This document shows, one piece after another, positions 39,727 to 50,029 of a stretch of 64,000 nucleotides of DNA. Made by a program: the position numbers and the translations under genes. Below the pieces are notes generated by a model. It was not told where the DNA came from. It saw nothing but the letters and a program-made list of their open reading frames with translations, and did no database searches. Source of the stretch: Aegilops tauschii subsp. strangulata (Eukaryota > Streptophyta > Magnoliopsida > Poales > Poaceae); contig NC_053036.3 in the NCBI RefSeq assembly GCF_002575655.3, positions 650,339,387 to 650,403,386 on the forward strand, given 5' to 3'. Every line of letters begins with the position of its first letter. The stretch's first letter is position 1.

Positions 39727-42294
39727 CCTTTTTTTTTGGGAAATGGAGGTATACCCCAGCCTCTGCATCATGATGATGCATGCGGCCCTCTTATTAAAAA
39801 TTCAGAAAGTATCATCGTAAAGGTCTTACAACTCGCAAACGGAGCAAAACAAAGTACATAAACCGGAAAATTACAAGCGGACAAAGACAACCGATACGGT
39901 AATAATAAGGATAAGCTCTCTAGACTCCTATCCTGTTATGCGAACGCCATCCGAACCGGTTGAATATAACCCGAGCCACCATCTCCCATTGGTTGCACCC
40001 AGTAACCAAAGGCTCCCTAGAGTCCATAGGAGTGAGTAAGGACCACGTACGGATCCAAGCTGTAGCTCTGAAGATAACCTGCAAAAAAGTTAAGTTGTGT
40101 TGTCTGTTAAAAATCATATCATTTCTGCAGTTCCATATAGCCCGTAATAACGCACATATTCCAATCCGAATACGAGCTGCCGTGATCTGTTCAACCCCAG
40201 CTAACCACGTCCCAAACAAAGACGCAATATCTACTGAAGGATTGATATTAAAAGCTATATGAATCGTTCTTCAAAGTAACTTGGCAAGTGGCCATTCAAG
40301 GAATAAATGTTGTATTGTCTCATCTTGAGCACAAAAACAACACCGCGAATTGCCTACCCATCGCCTCTGACCCTACGAAAGAACATATCCTTCGTTTCGT
40401 AAGTCCCTTCCAGAACGGCGAATCAGTCGGTCTGATGGTAACCTGGGCTAGCGTTTTCGAGTGCAAATACTTATTGCGCAGGATTTGAGACTACATGCCT
40501 TCCGGCTCTGTCTCTAACCTGTACAACCATTTGCTCATAAGACATTTATTCTTAATTTCCAAGTTCTCAATACCGAGGCCCCCTTGGTCTTTAGGTCGAC
40601 AAAGAATATCCCATCGCGCGAGACGGTATTTTCTCTTGGCCTCATCAGACTGCCAAAAGAAACGAGATCTAAAGAAATCAAGTCGCTTTCGGACCCCTTT
40701 CGGAATTTCGAAGAACGAAAGTAAAAACATTGGCATGCTAGTCAATAGTGAGTTAATCAAAACTAGCCGACCTCCATATGACATCAGCTTGCCCTTCCGG
40801 CAGCTGAGTTTTATTTCAATTCGTTCTTCAATACATTTTCATTCTTTATTGGATAACTTATGGTGATGAATCGGAATACCCAAGTAACTGAACGGTAAGG
40901 CACCTAATTCGCATCCAAACAATTGTCTGTATGTATGTTCTTCGTCTTTGGCCTTCCCAAAACAGAACACCTCACTCTTATGAAAATTGATTTTTAAGCT
41001 AGACAATTGTTCGAATAGACACAAGATAAGTTTCATGTTACGTGCCTTAGCCATGTCATGTTCCATGAACAGAATAGTGTCATCAGCATATTGTAGAATG
41101 GACACCCCTCCATCAACTAGATGAGGAAATAGACCCTCTACATGGCCATGCTGCTTGGCCCTGTCAATAATGACGGCCAACATATCTGCCACAATATTGA
41201 ACAGAAGAGGTGACATGGAATCCCCTTGTCTCAACCCCTTATGCGTCTGGAAGTAGTGACCGATGTCATCGTTCACCTTAATTCTGACACTACCTTTCTG
41301 GACTTGAGTATCAACTTGGTTCCTCCAGGTTTCACTAAAACCCTTCATGCGCATTGCCTGCTGAAGAAAAGGCCATTTTACTTTATCATAAGCCTTCTCG
41401 AAATCCACTTTGAAGATAACCCCGTCTAGTTTCTTCGAGTGAATCTCATGGAGTGTTTCATGTAAGACGACCACTCCTTCTAGTATGTGTCGTCCCGGCA
41501 TGAAAGATGTCTGACTAGGTTGAACCACTGAGTGAGCAATTTGTGTCAATCTATTGGTTCCTACCTTTGTGAAAATTTTAAAACTCACATTCAGCAGGCA
41601 AATGGGTCGGAATTGTTCGATCCGAACCGCCTCATTCTTCTTAGGTAACAACGTTATCGTACCAAAGTTGAGGTGAAACAACTCCAAATGGCCATCGAAA
41701 AAATCGTGAAACATAGGCATAAGATCATCTTTAATGATATGCCAACATTTCTTATAGAATTCAGCTGGAAACCCATCTGGTCCCGGTGCTTTATTCGGCT
41801 TCATTTGGGTTATGGCCAGATGAACTTCTTTTTCAGTAAACGGTGCAGAGAGAACATCGTTCTCTGCTGCCTGTAATTGATGTATATCATCAATAACAGA
41901 CTCATCAAGAGACACCGTGGATGTATTCGGGGGTCCAAATAGGCTTTTATAATAGTTGGAAATATACGCTTTCAGATTTTCATGCCCCACTATTGTCCCC
42001 TCGTCCTGTTCAAGCTGTATGATCTTCTTCTTCCTATGTTTACCATTTGCAACCATATGAAAGAACTGTGTGTTGTCGTCCCCCTTGGACCACCTTAAGC
42101 GTTTTCACACGCAACGCCCACTTGAGCTCCTCCTCTCTCAGGAGAGCACGTAGGCCTTGCTCAGCCTCAGACTTGGTTCGATGCTCATTAACAGAAAGGA
42201 GAGTGGTTTCAGCCTTTACATCCAATTCGGCTTCCGTGTGCACATGTTCCTGCCCGTGAAAAATGATTTTTGAGATGTGAAAAAAGAATCCCAA
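39727..42294 (-). mobile_element. 5'-truncated LINE, 2.6 kb
   Basis: Minus-strand element with its tail at the left: a T run at 39729-39737 (poly(A) on its own strand), then the inverse of a 'gaggccgggg'-like 3' region with 'cctctgcatcatgatgatgc'. The right limit, about 42294, is where coding ends; the endonuclease part is absent. No convincing target duplication. Confidence 0.75.
39920..42294 (-). pseudogene. LINE ORF2: reverse transcriptase and RT zinc-binding region
   Basis: The longest frame (40839-42056) holds a plant LINE reverse transcriptase: N-K-A-P-G-P-D-G-F-P-A-E-F, F-R-P-I-C-L-L-N-V, F-K-V-D-F-E-K-A-Y-D, G-L-R-Q-G-D-S-M-S-P-L-L-F-N and the catalytic Y-A-D-D (41079-41090). Upstream coding (42060-42294) is in another frame, so there is a frameshift near 42080. 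After 40839 the frame is broken again; the post-RT segment is at 40491-40784 and the zinc-binding tail at 39920-40219. It would copy LINE RNA at the target site if intact. Same family as 11500-11922. Confidence 0.85.
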
Positions 42295-42934
42295 CAGGTT
42301 TTTATGTGTTCATAGTCTTTCGTTTTCAGAAAACTGTCGATCTATTCATCTTCAATCATGATAGTACAACAAACACCAGAAACAATAAAAATTACATCCA
42401 GATTCATAGACCACCTAGCGACGACTACAAGCACTGAAGCGAGCCGAAGGCGCACCGCCGTCATCGCCGCTCCCTCGCCGGAGCCGGGCACAACTTGCTG
42501 TAGTAGATAGTCGGGAAGTCGCCGTGCTAAGGTCCCATAGGACCAACGCCCCAGAACAGCAACCGCCACCGATGAAGAGAATTTTAGATCGAAAGGATCC
42601 AACCTGAAGACACATGAACAAAGACGAACAAAGATCGGATCCGAGCGGATCCACCAAAGACAACCACCGACCAAATCTCGCGAGATCCGCCGGAGACACA
42701 CCTCCACACGCCCTCCGACGATGCTAGACACACCATTGGGATGGAGGCTAGGCGGGGAGAACCTTATTCCATCTTTAAGAAGCTGCCGCCGTCTCGTCTC
42801 TTGAGCAGGACACAAACCCTAACAAAACTTAAAGAAGCACCTGAAAACGGAGCCCTCTTGTCTTCTTGCCCCCTTTTGTTTTAGAGATTGTTGTCAATTC
42901 ATGAATAGCATTCAAATATCTCTAGTACAACAAC
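42295..42934 (-). repeat. Unclassified dispersed-repeat-like DNA
   Basis: GC-rich text with 'gccgtcatcgccgctccctc' and 'gccggagacacacctccaca'. It reads like wheat dispersed repeats I have seen, but no ends or domains allow a class. Minus-strand open stretches (about 42342-42815) have no recognised motif. Confidence 0.35.
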
Positions 42935-43230
42935 AGCTCAAATTCAACCAGATAACTGGGTGTTCAGCCAGTTTTTCGAAATCATATATTCAAAAATTAA
43001 CTATACTAGAGTCGGAATCGACAGAGCTTCATCGAACAATGTAGGTTCATGAATGACCTGCCCTCGGTCCTGTAGTACATCATGGCAATGTGTGCAAGCT
43101 ATACAACATGTAGTACATCATGACAATGTGTGCAAGCTCTACAACATGCCGAGCAACATTGAGTGAATGGATGAATTAACCAACATGTAGAGTAACATGA
43201 AGCAACACTTACGATCTCCATGGTTGGTAA
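42935..43230 (-). repeat. Harbinger ORF1-region fragment, copy 1
   Basis: This 296-bp stretch is repeated in direct orientation at 46929-47224 ('gaatgacctgccctcggtc', 'aacacttacgatctccatgg'). It contains a local 43-bp internal repeat ('gtagtacatcatg' at 43074 and 43111). In the second copy it adjoins ORF1-like coding. Confidence 0.6.
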
Positions 43231-43866
43231 GATTTGACTGTACAATTGAAGTAAATTACCTATCCCGAAGCCATTGGACATTATGAGCTGAAGAATTTCC
43301 GAAGTGAAAAAATAAGTACCAGTCTCCAAGATCTGCCCGAATCAATTGACCATAGACAGTATGAACAACACCTATAGAAATTTGGGATTGAGAGGATATG
43401 AGGACAATGTAATTGTTTGGTAGAAGAAGGAATCGTACATGAACAGGACAGTAATATAGGGGAACCTAGCGGAGACCATGCGGATGGATATTGTGCCGGT
43501 AGGGAAGGAAGCATATATACACATACATGTGCGTAATTGGTTGATGCAACAATTAATACATGAACTGAAAAAAAAAATAGGGAAACCTACCCAAACATCT
43601 CGCTGAAAGATGTGCTGCCAGAGTGGAAAGCGTGAACGGAGAGTGGTAGGGAAGGAAGAATATATATATGTACCTATACCCCTCGGCATCGGAAATGATG
43701 AGCACATCACTCGCCATGAATGAACGCTCAGAAACTGAAGTATCATTGCATGTTTCAAGTCTTAGTGGAGCAGTTTCAATCAGGTGAGGCGTCGGCCATC
43801 GCCCGCGTCCCCTCCTCTGTACATCGCACATGGATCGCCCGCCTCGGCTGGATGGAGCCCCTTTGA
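43231..43866. other. Unclassified DNA, no gene
   Basis: Has two 'ggtagggaaggaag' segments (43499, 43648), each followed by AT-rich 'catatata' runs: a diverged internal duplication. No ORF with recognisable features. Confidence 0.4.
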
Positions 43867-43978
43867 CACTAGTAGAAAACGGGCTTTTAGTCCCGGTTCC
43901 AGAGGGCCTTTAGTCCAGATTCTGCAACCGGGACAAAACTATCAGGACTAATGCCCATTACTTTTAGTCCCGGTTGGC
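43867..43978 (+). mobile_element. CACTA-type terminus fragment
   Basis: Starts CACTAGTAGAAAACGGGC and continues with repeated 'tagtcccggtt' motifs and their inverse 'aaccgggac', typical of Triticeae CACTA element ends. Only about 112 bp remain; the other end is not in the window. Confidence 0.65.
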
Positions 43979-44340
43979 TTACCACACATGAGTGAGTGAG
44001 TGAGTGAGTGAGTGAGTACTAGCCGTGCTCTGCACTAGTACACTGCACTAGATGCTGCATGCTACTGAGTGAACTCACTGGAGGGAGGAGGAGGAGGCGG
44101 CTTTGCTTTAAGGTCGTACTCAATCTTTTTTGCTTGTTGGTAACAAAGAGTATATATTCCATGGCATGCAATGCAACCCGGGCCATCCCATCCCCATCCA
44201 ACCTCTGTACTGATGCATGGTTATGTGGTGTAGGTGTGTCGCAGTGGCAGGGAACAATCCCTCGCCCTTTACGCAAAAGCAAAGCATTTGGGCCGTCTTC
44301 CCCGATTAAGGAAGGAAAAGGGGCCTGATGTATGTACGTA
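43979..44340. repeat. Macro-repeat unit 7b, (GAGT)n and block B'
   Basis: (GAGT)n at 43989-44017, then 'tgaactcactggaggga' and 'tgtcgcagtggcagggaaca' matching 23085-23270. 'cctttacgcaaaagc' at 44268 is a second empty site for the Harbinger at 23277. Confidence 0.7.
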
Positions 44341-44437
44341 TTTCCTTCCTCCGTCCGAAATTACTTTTCTAAATGTATTCTAGTTGTAGATATATTTTTA
44401 TTCATTTTTGTGACAAATAATTCCGGACGAAAGGGAA
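44341..44437. mobile_element. Short Stowaway-like MITE (97 bp), TA duplication
   Basis: TTTCCTTCCTCCGTCCGAAA and the inverted right end (TTCCGGACGAAAGGGAA) flanked by TA. The uninserted form 'ctacgtgtttaagca' is at 39510. Confidence 0.75.
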
Positions 44438-44640
44438 TACGTGTTTAAGCAAGTTTTGTTTTGTTTAAGCAGACTCGTCACTGCTGCTGCCGCCGCTAAT
44501 AATAATAAAGAAACAATAAAAGGATGGTTGCATCCCCTGAAAGCAGCAGCAGATGGAGGAAAAAGGCAGAGCGCCCATGCGTGCGTCCCCCCGTTGCCTC
44601 AGCGCGCGTGCATGCGGGGCCCGCCTGTTTTGTGCATGCG
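44438..44640. repeat. Macro-repeat unit 7b, block I'
   Basis: 'gtttaagcaagttttgtttt' and 'gcgcccatgcgtgcg' match 39515-39680. Non-coding. Confidence 0.65.
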
Positions 44641-44973
44641 ATGCTCTATAATGAACAGTGAAATCTTTTTTCTAATAGAAAACAAGAAAATCTGAATTTT
44701 TTTATGATAAACATTGTTGAATGTTTTAAATGCCTTGAATTGTTTGCGATGACATGATATTCGTGGAGGTCTGGACAAAAAAAAATACGAAACAGATGAT
44801 GGTTCCAACAATGGTTTTACGGAGCATCGATTTCTTTTCTTTTCCGCCCAGGACTCGATGAATGTCGTTTCACCACACACACAAAAAAATCAGATTTTTT
44901 CAATTTTGTTACTATTTTTCGGGTTTTACTGTTCACCGGAGAGCATGTGAGCTCAGGTTCAAAAACTCCATGC
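44641..44973. mobile_element. Fold-back MITE, left tip missing
   Basis: 'gaacagtg' plus AT-rich arm on the left pairs with 'actgttcaccggagagcatg' on the right, which ends with '...aactccatgcc'. Same family as 16620 and 24796. The left terminus is eroded and no target duplication is seen. Confidence 0.55.
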
Positions 44974-44989
44974 CACTTGTCTTTATTTT

Positions 44990-46126
44990 TACACTACTAG
45001 TACAATGCAAACCTGTTTTTGATTTCTTGTTTGCATCACATTGTTTCTTTCTTCATGCTCCCTCGCTCTATAGTGTCGTCTTCTTCTTCTTTGAGTCCGC
45101 AATGCACCTCCAAGCGGCACCGTTGAATCCGACTATGTGAGTTTGTTTTCATGTCCCAAGTTGTGCAAATCTTTTGTAGCCGTCGGAGTGGTTGCATAAG
45201 TTGACATTATTTTCATTTTGTAGGACAAAATTGCACAAGAGAGGTACAAAGACATGGAAGCTTCCGGTAAGAAGGCATTTCAACTAGAGCATTGTTGGGA
45301 ACTTCTCAAGGAAAGCGAGAAGTGAAAGTTGATTCACAAAGAATCCCCACCAAAGAGACGTGCACTCACCAAGATTGATGATGATGAAGATGACGATGGC
45401 CCAAGAAACAAAAACAAGCCCGATGAAAACAAAAAGGCCAAGGACAAGATCAAGAAGGAAGCGAAGGCTTCAAGCTTGCAGGACAAGCTAGATCACATGG
45501 TCAAGTCCAATGAGCTATTGACATTGGAGGCAAAAAAGGAGTTGGCTGAGAAGAAGGCTCAAGAGAAGCAAGAGAAGTGGTAACTACTCAAGGAGGAGAC
45601 CATGCGCAAGGCCACCATTGAGGAGAGAAGAGCCATAGCAGACGAGAACAAAGCCATGGCCAAGCTTCTTGCCGAGGAGAACAAGATTATGATGATGAAT
45701 TGAAATGAGATGGATGAGGTCACCAAAGAATGGCATGATATTGCAAGGTTGGAGATCTTGGAGAGGAGGAGGATGGCCGCAAGAGATGATGCAGTGCCAA
45801 TGTTCGGTGGTGGTTCAGCAAGTGGTGGTGCCAATGGTGGCGCTGAAGATTTCATCTTGTGATGATGATGATGGAGCGATGATGGATGCGATTTTTTGGG
45901 GATGTGGCGCGAAAACTATGTTCAATGTCGTCAAAACTGTGTTTGAGTTCTCCGAATTTGTGTTTTATTTGTCAAAATCATGGTCAATTGCATCGTGTGG
46001 TTTTACGGTTTGAGGGGCGAAATCGGCTGCGGCCGAACAGAGCTGCTAAGTCCAGCGGTAAAAGAGAATATCCCACGCGTTTTTCTCGGCCCTTATCTCG
46101 GTTTAAGGGGCCTGCTAGAGTTGCTC
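44990..46126 (+). mobile_element. Harbinger element, left part missing
   Basis: The right end reads GGCCTGCTAGAGTTGCTC, as in 18815 and 34675, followed by TAA. The next bases (ACATTGGGC) continue block C exactly as in unit 6 (TTAAACATTGGG at 34214). The left terminus is absent; the left limit given is approximate. Confidence 0.7.
45100..45861 (+). pseudogene. Harbinger ORF1-type (Myb/NAM-associated-like) protein, broken
   Basis: After a possible intron (gt near 45137, tttgtag ending at 45223) the frame reads D-K-I-A-Q-E-R-Y-K-D-M-E-A, then H-C-W-E-L-L-K-E-S-E-K and a TGA (45322-45324) where a Trp is usual. The same frame resumes with P-P-K-R-R-A-L-T-K, an acidic patch and a long Lys/Glu coiled-coil-like helix. 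Further stops occur at 45581-45583 and 45701-45703; it ends at TGA 45860-45862. In PIF/Harbinger systems ORF1 is the DNA-binding partner that brings transposase to the ends. Dead. Confidence 0.65.
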
Positions 46127-46262
46127 TAAACATTGGGCTAGTGTTCCTGACCTGCACTGCGCTTGACAAGCTTTTTTGTTTAATAAAAATCTGTGGGTTA
46201 GTGGGTACCAACACCACCGACGCTGTTGTTCGCAGGGATAAGGCGTCGTGCTTGGTACCTTA
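46127..46262. repeat. Macro-repeat unit 7b, block C
   Basis: 'aaacattgggctagtgttcc', 'gcgcttgacaagctttttt' and 'gcagggataaggcgtcgtg' correspond to 18310-18440. It is cut on both sides by DNA elements. Confidence 0.7.
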
Positions 46263-47862
46263 GAGCATCTTCAATAGATGTTGTAAATTTGAAGGTGTAA
46301 AACTAGGAGATGCATAATTTACATCATCAAAAAGTGCATTTTACATCTCCAAGAAAAAGGCAACTTCAATAGATGATGTATATTGGTGATGTACAAGTGA
46401 ACTCCAATAGATGATGCGAATTGAAGATGTAAAAACACGAAACTTCAACTACTACTTCATTTGAAACACGAATTCAAACATAACAAATTCAAGTACTACT
46501 TCATTTCAAACATAATTAAACATAGTTCGAAATAAAGCATAAATTAAACGACTACTACTACATCCATCAAATTACTACTACTCGAAGATGAAACTAGTCC
46601 TCGTCGGAGCACTTGAACTGCTCCAACAAGAACTCGTCCTTGCTGGGGTCGTCGCACCTCGTCGTCCCTCTTCGAGGGCTCCTAGTACTCCGCTGAGTCA
46701 AACTCTTCTTCTTCTTCTTCGTGATTCCAGTAGAACTCTCACTCGGCCAGGAGATTCTCCGGATGCTCCCTTGCAAACCTCGCCACCGCCGCCTCGTCGC
46801 TATCGCCGGGAGCAACGACAATGACCGACCTCTTCTTCTTCGTCATCTCCTCCCATTTGAATCCCCCCCCCCCCCCCGCACGAGGAACTCTGTTACAATT
46901 TTTTTTTGAAATCATCTATTACAAATTCAACGAAAGAACTAGATGTTCAAATTCAAGGAGTTAACTGGATGTTCAACAAGTTTTTGGAAATCATCTATTA
47001 CAAATTCAACAACAGTAGAGTCGGAGCCGGCACATGTCGTTTCACACAAACTGCCCCTTGAGCTTCATCCAATAATGTATGTGCGTGAATGACCTGCCCT
47101 CGGTCTTGTAGTACATGATGGCAGTGTGTGCAAGCTATACAACGTGTAGAGCAACATTGAGTGAATGAATGAATTAATCAACATGTAGAGTAACATGAAG
47201 TAACACTTACGATCTCCATGGTTGACGAGCCCAATGGCCACCTCTTGTCTCCACTTAGTGAATCGGACCATAAAACTTCATGACGGAGTTGAAGATGGTG
47301 GATAGTGATGTGTTACCGACGTCACATTGCGTTCATGGATGACTTGCATATCATGCGGTGGAAAGTTCCTTCGCTTATGAAATGGCCAACCACGTCAAGC
47401 TTTGCCAAAAGGCCGGGCCCTTGTGCATGTCTACAAAGTCCGCAGAAATAGCCAACCACGCATCGCACATCAACCCATTCTCTATCACCAAGTACCCTGT
47501 CATCGTGCTTCTTTAGAAAACAACAAGAAGTTCAAGAAAAAAAACTCAATGGCATTTGACCGAACACCTGCCAGGCGTGTTGTCCGTCATGGACGGCATC
47601 GGCAAGGGTGGGGAGGGCAGTTGACTGCTGAGGAATTCCTAGGTGGACAGCGACGTAGTGCATGGTAGACAGGTGCGTGAGTGGGGTATGTGGATGTCCA
47701 AGGATGCTTGGGCGGCGGCGGGCGATGAGAGTGTGGATGAAAGGGAGGGGGAGCGGGGGCGGAGTGAAAAAAAGGGGACCGAGAGGGTGTGGTACATGTT
47801 GGATGGCCAAACACGTCCGCACAGCCCGCTCCAGATGGATGCGGGTGGTTTAAGGGTCAGCA
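46263..47862 (-). mobile_element. Composite of Harbinger-like fragments
   Basis: The left edge reads GAGCATCTTCAATAGATG after TTA (46260-46262); the right edge ends in GGTCAGCATTAGAGATGC. These two ends do not match, so at least two elements are joined. A 15-bp C run is at 46863-46877. Minus-strand open stretches at 46594-46830 (Lys/Arg-rich) and 46930-47530 look like Harbinger ORF1 pieces. Confidence 0.5.
46929..47530 (-). pseudogene. Harbinger ORF1-like fragment, copy 2 of the 42935 repeat
   Basis: On the minus strand: G-Y-L-V-I-E-N-G-L-M-C-D-A-W-L-A-I-S (about 47500), then F-W-Q-S-L-T-W (about 47400), stops, then F-T-K-W-R-Q-E-V-A (about 47250). This resembles the Myb/SANT-like start of Harbinger ORF1 proteins. 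Stops and frame changes make it non-functional. 46929-47224 repeats 42935-43230. Confidence 0.45.
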
Positions 47863-48804
47863 TTAGAGATGCAATGACGCCACTTTCATTTTTTGTTAAT
47901 AATAATAAATAATAAAGAAATACTGAAAATTTGAGGTGGGTGAAACGTGAGCACGTGACGTTTGATTATGACGTGCAGGACGACAGGATATATAGGATGG
48001 TAGGAGGAACCAAAAGCTGTGGTGCCTCCAAATCATCTCCTTCCTTCACCCACCGTTACTTTTCATGACTCACGTACGTTTGTTCATTATCGTGGCTTGT
48101 TGCATTTCCATTAACCGCGCCCATCTTTTTACCTCGGTCATCCTCGAATGATTTCACCAGGCCGCCTCCACTTTGCTTTTCCCCGCGTTGCTTTGCGTCC
48201 GTCCCCAGTAAAATTTCCAGCTGTAAAACACCCGCCTTTTCCATCCGGAGATCGTGCGTCCGCTTTATCACTGCATTCTTAAACCATGAAAAATTACTAT
48301 GATCTTGCACAGATTTAGGCGGTGAACAGTGCCTTTCGATGCCTGTCAATGATCGCGGGTCGGAAAAGCCACGTGTGCGCCATCATCCATCATCCATGTG
48401 GCCACCGGCATCAATCATACTACTACTATGTCAAGCTGGCCTTGAACCAATCGATGAGCAGTAGCACTAATCCATGATTAACGGCGCACCTATCTAATCT
48501 AATCTAATCTACGATGATTAGTGTCTAACAGTGTCTTCAACTTCCAATTAATCTGCGTCGTGTCATGTCATTTCCTGATGTTATTTGTGAGAGAAGAGAA
48601 TGTTCTCTTCTCACTCACCTAGGGAGTTTGTTGTGTGCACGTTTTTTATGTCATTCTCTCTTTGGACTGGAATCTAGTAGCTAGCTAGCTAGCCACTCAG
48701 AGTGCGGTGACAGTGAAAAGGGTGAAGAAAGAAAGAGCCAGCCAGCCCAGCAGTAATTTTTAGTAGTTTATTTTCACATGAGCTCCACGGAGGGAACATA
48801 ACTA
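47863..48804. repeat. Macro-repeat unit 7b, blocks D/E, F and J
   Basis: 48000-48250 matches the D/E region ('aaccaaaagctgtggtgcct', 'ccactttgctttt'); F at 48390-48420; J at 48550-48615; 'gtgacagtgaaaagggtgaa' at 48706. Nearest array blocks to the transportin gene apart from block A. No gene. Confidence 0.7.
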
Positions 48805-48964
48805 CTCCCTCCGTTCCTAAATACTTGTCTTTCTAGGCATTTCAACAAGTGACTACATACGGAGTAAAATGAGTGAATCTACGCTCTAAAATATGTCTAC
48901 ATACATCCGTATGTGATATTCATTTGAAATGCCTAGAAAGACAAGTATTTAGGAACGGAGGGAG
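48805..48964. mobile_element. Stowaway MITE (160 bp), intact, TA duplication
   Basis: CTCCCTCCGTTCCTAAATAC and its perfect inverse at the right end, flanked by TA (48803-48804 and 48965-48966). The arms continue to pair with 'cttgtctttctaggcattt'. This common Triticeae type often sits near genes. Confidence 0.92.
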
Positions 48965-49780
48965 TACACTGTTGGAGTTGACACTTGCACGAGCGACCGC
49001 AGCGAGTGTTTTTACTGTTCGCCTGCATTGTCGGGTCGAGCCAGGACGGACGCCAATTGGTTCTCGCCACGTGGAGCACCCACCGTGTGTCACAGACATG
49101 GCTGCACAAAACGTGAGTAGGAAAATATCTAAGCTGTTGCGTGCACGATCATGTGGACATCCATTTGATGACGAGGGGAAAACGATCGGAACAACGTACC
49201 AACTTTGAAATCTTACACATCAGTATCTGTTTACCCTGCCGTAATTTCCACATAAGCTTTTGATCTGTCCACTAGGATCTCCACATGGGAATCCCTACCC
49301 GATGGTGTCGGGCTCGGCTCAACTCTAGATTTCGGCCCGAAAGCCCGAAATGCCTAAAAAAGGGTTTCAAAAGAAAATAATAATAATCTTCTAGAAACAG
49401 AATGTCAAACCCTATCGTTGACGCGGAAAGAAACAAGGGGCGGGGGGAGGAGGGTACACGAGATGCATGGCGTGTGAGCGAGGAACCGACTGCGAGGGGA
49501 CGCGAATCCAACCACAACTAATCACCACCTATGGAAATCCAGCTCAATTTGAAAATTTCGCATAAGATTTTGTTGTCTCCACCATGAGCCGGAGATATTT
49601 GTTTCCTTGCATGTGAAAAGCACAACCATCTTGTGTGAAGGTAGTTTGCACTTGAAGACACTAGAACCTTAATTTGCCACAATGATGATGGCACAGACAC
49701 ATTTGCACCCAGCCCCCTCCAAAAAAGCCCAAACAATCACAACAAGGGCAAGAAGCAAAGAGCAAAATCGGAAGAAGCAA
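48965..49780. repeat. Last block A and promoter-proximal DNA of the transportin gene
   Basis: 49250-49380 is block A ('cacataagcttttgatctgt', as at 1898). The remaining DNA up to 49780 is unique in the window and probably includes the gene's proximal promoter. No ORF supported. Confidence 0.55.
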
Positions 49781-49790
49781 AGATCCTATC

Positions 49791-49796
49791 TATAAA
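49791..49796 (+). promoter_or_regulatory. Probable TATA box of the transportin gene
   Basis: TATAAA lies about 235 bp upstream of the ATG, followed by a CT-rich leader ('cctccttctccc', 49808). A start near 49820 would give a 5' UTR of about 210 bp, rich in CCG/CCT. Inferred from position only. Confidence 0.45.
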
Positions 49797-50029
49797 CTTG
49801 CCAGCGCATCCTCCTTCTCCCCCTTCCCCTGCTGCTCCCTCTCCAGAGTACTACTTGGCCCGCTGTGGTTGGACGATCGACTCCCCTCCGCCTCCCGCCG
49901 CCGCCGCCGATTCACTCCTCCCCCGCTCCCCTCTCCTCCGCCGCGCCGCGCGCCTCGTCGGCCGTAGCACCCGCTCTCCCGCCGCCACCCAACGCAGGTC
50001 CACCGGGCGAGGCGCGCGCACCGTCGGCG

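Noticed and set aside
40839..42056. An intact reverse transcriptase gene
   Set aside because: The 405-codon frame lacks the endonuclease, is frameshifted at its start near 42080 and broken after 40839.
49865..50029. In-frame N-terminal extension of TRN1 starting upstream of 50030
   Set aside because: The upstream frame begins with GTG, not ATG, and lies in the CT-rich leader; ATG at 50030 gives the usual plant N-terminus.
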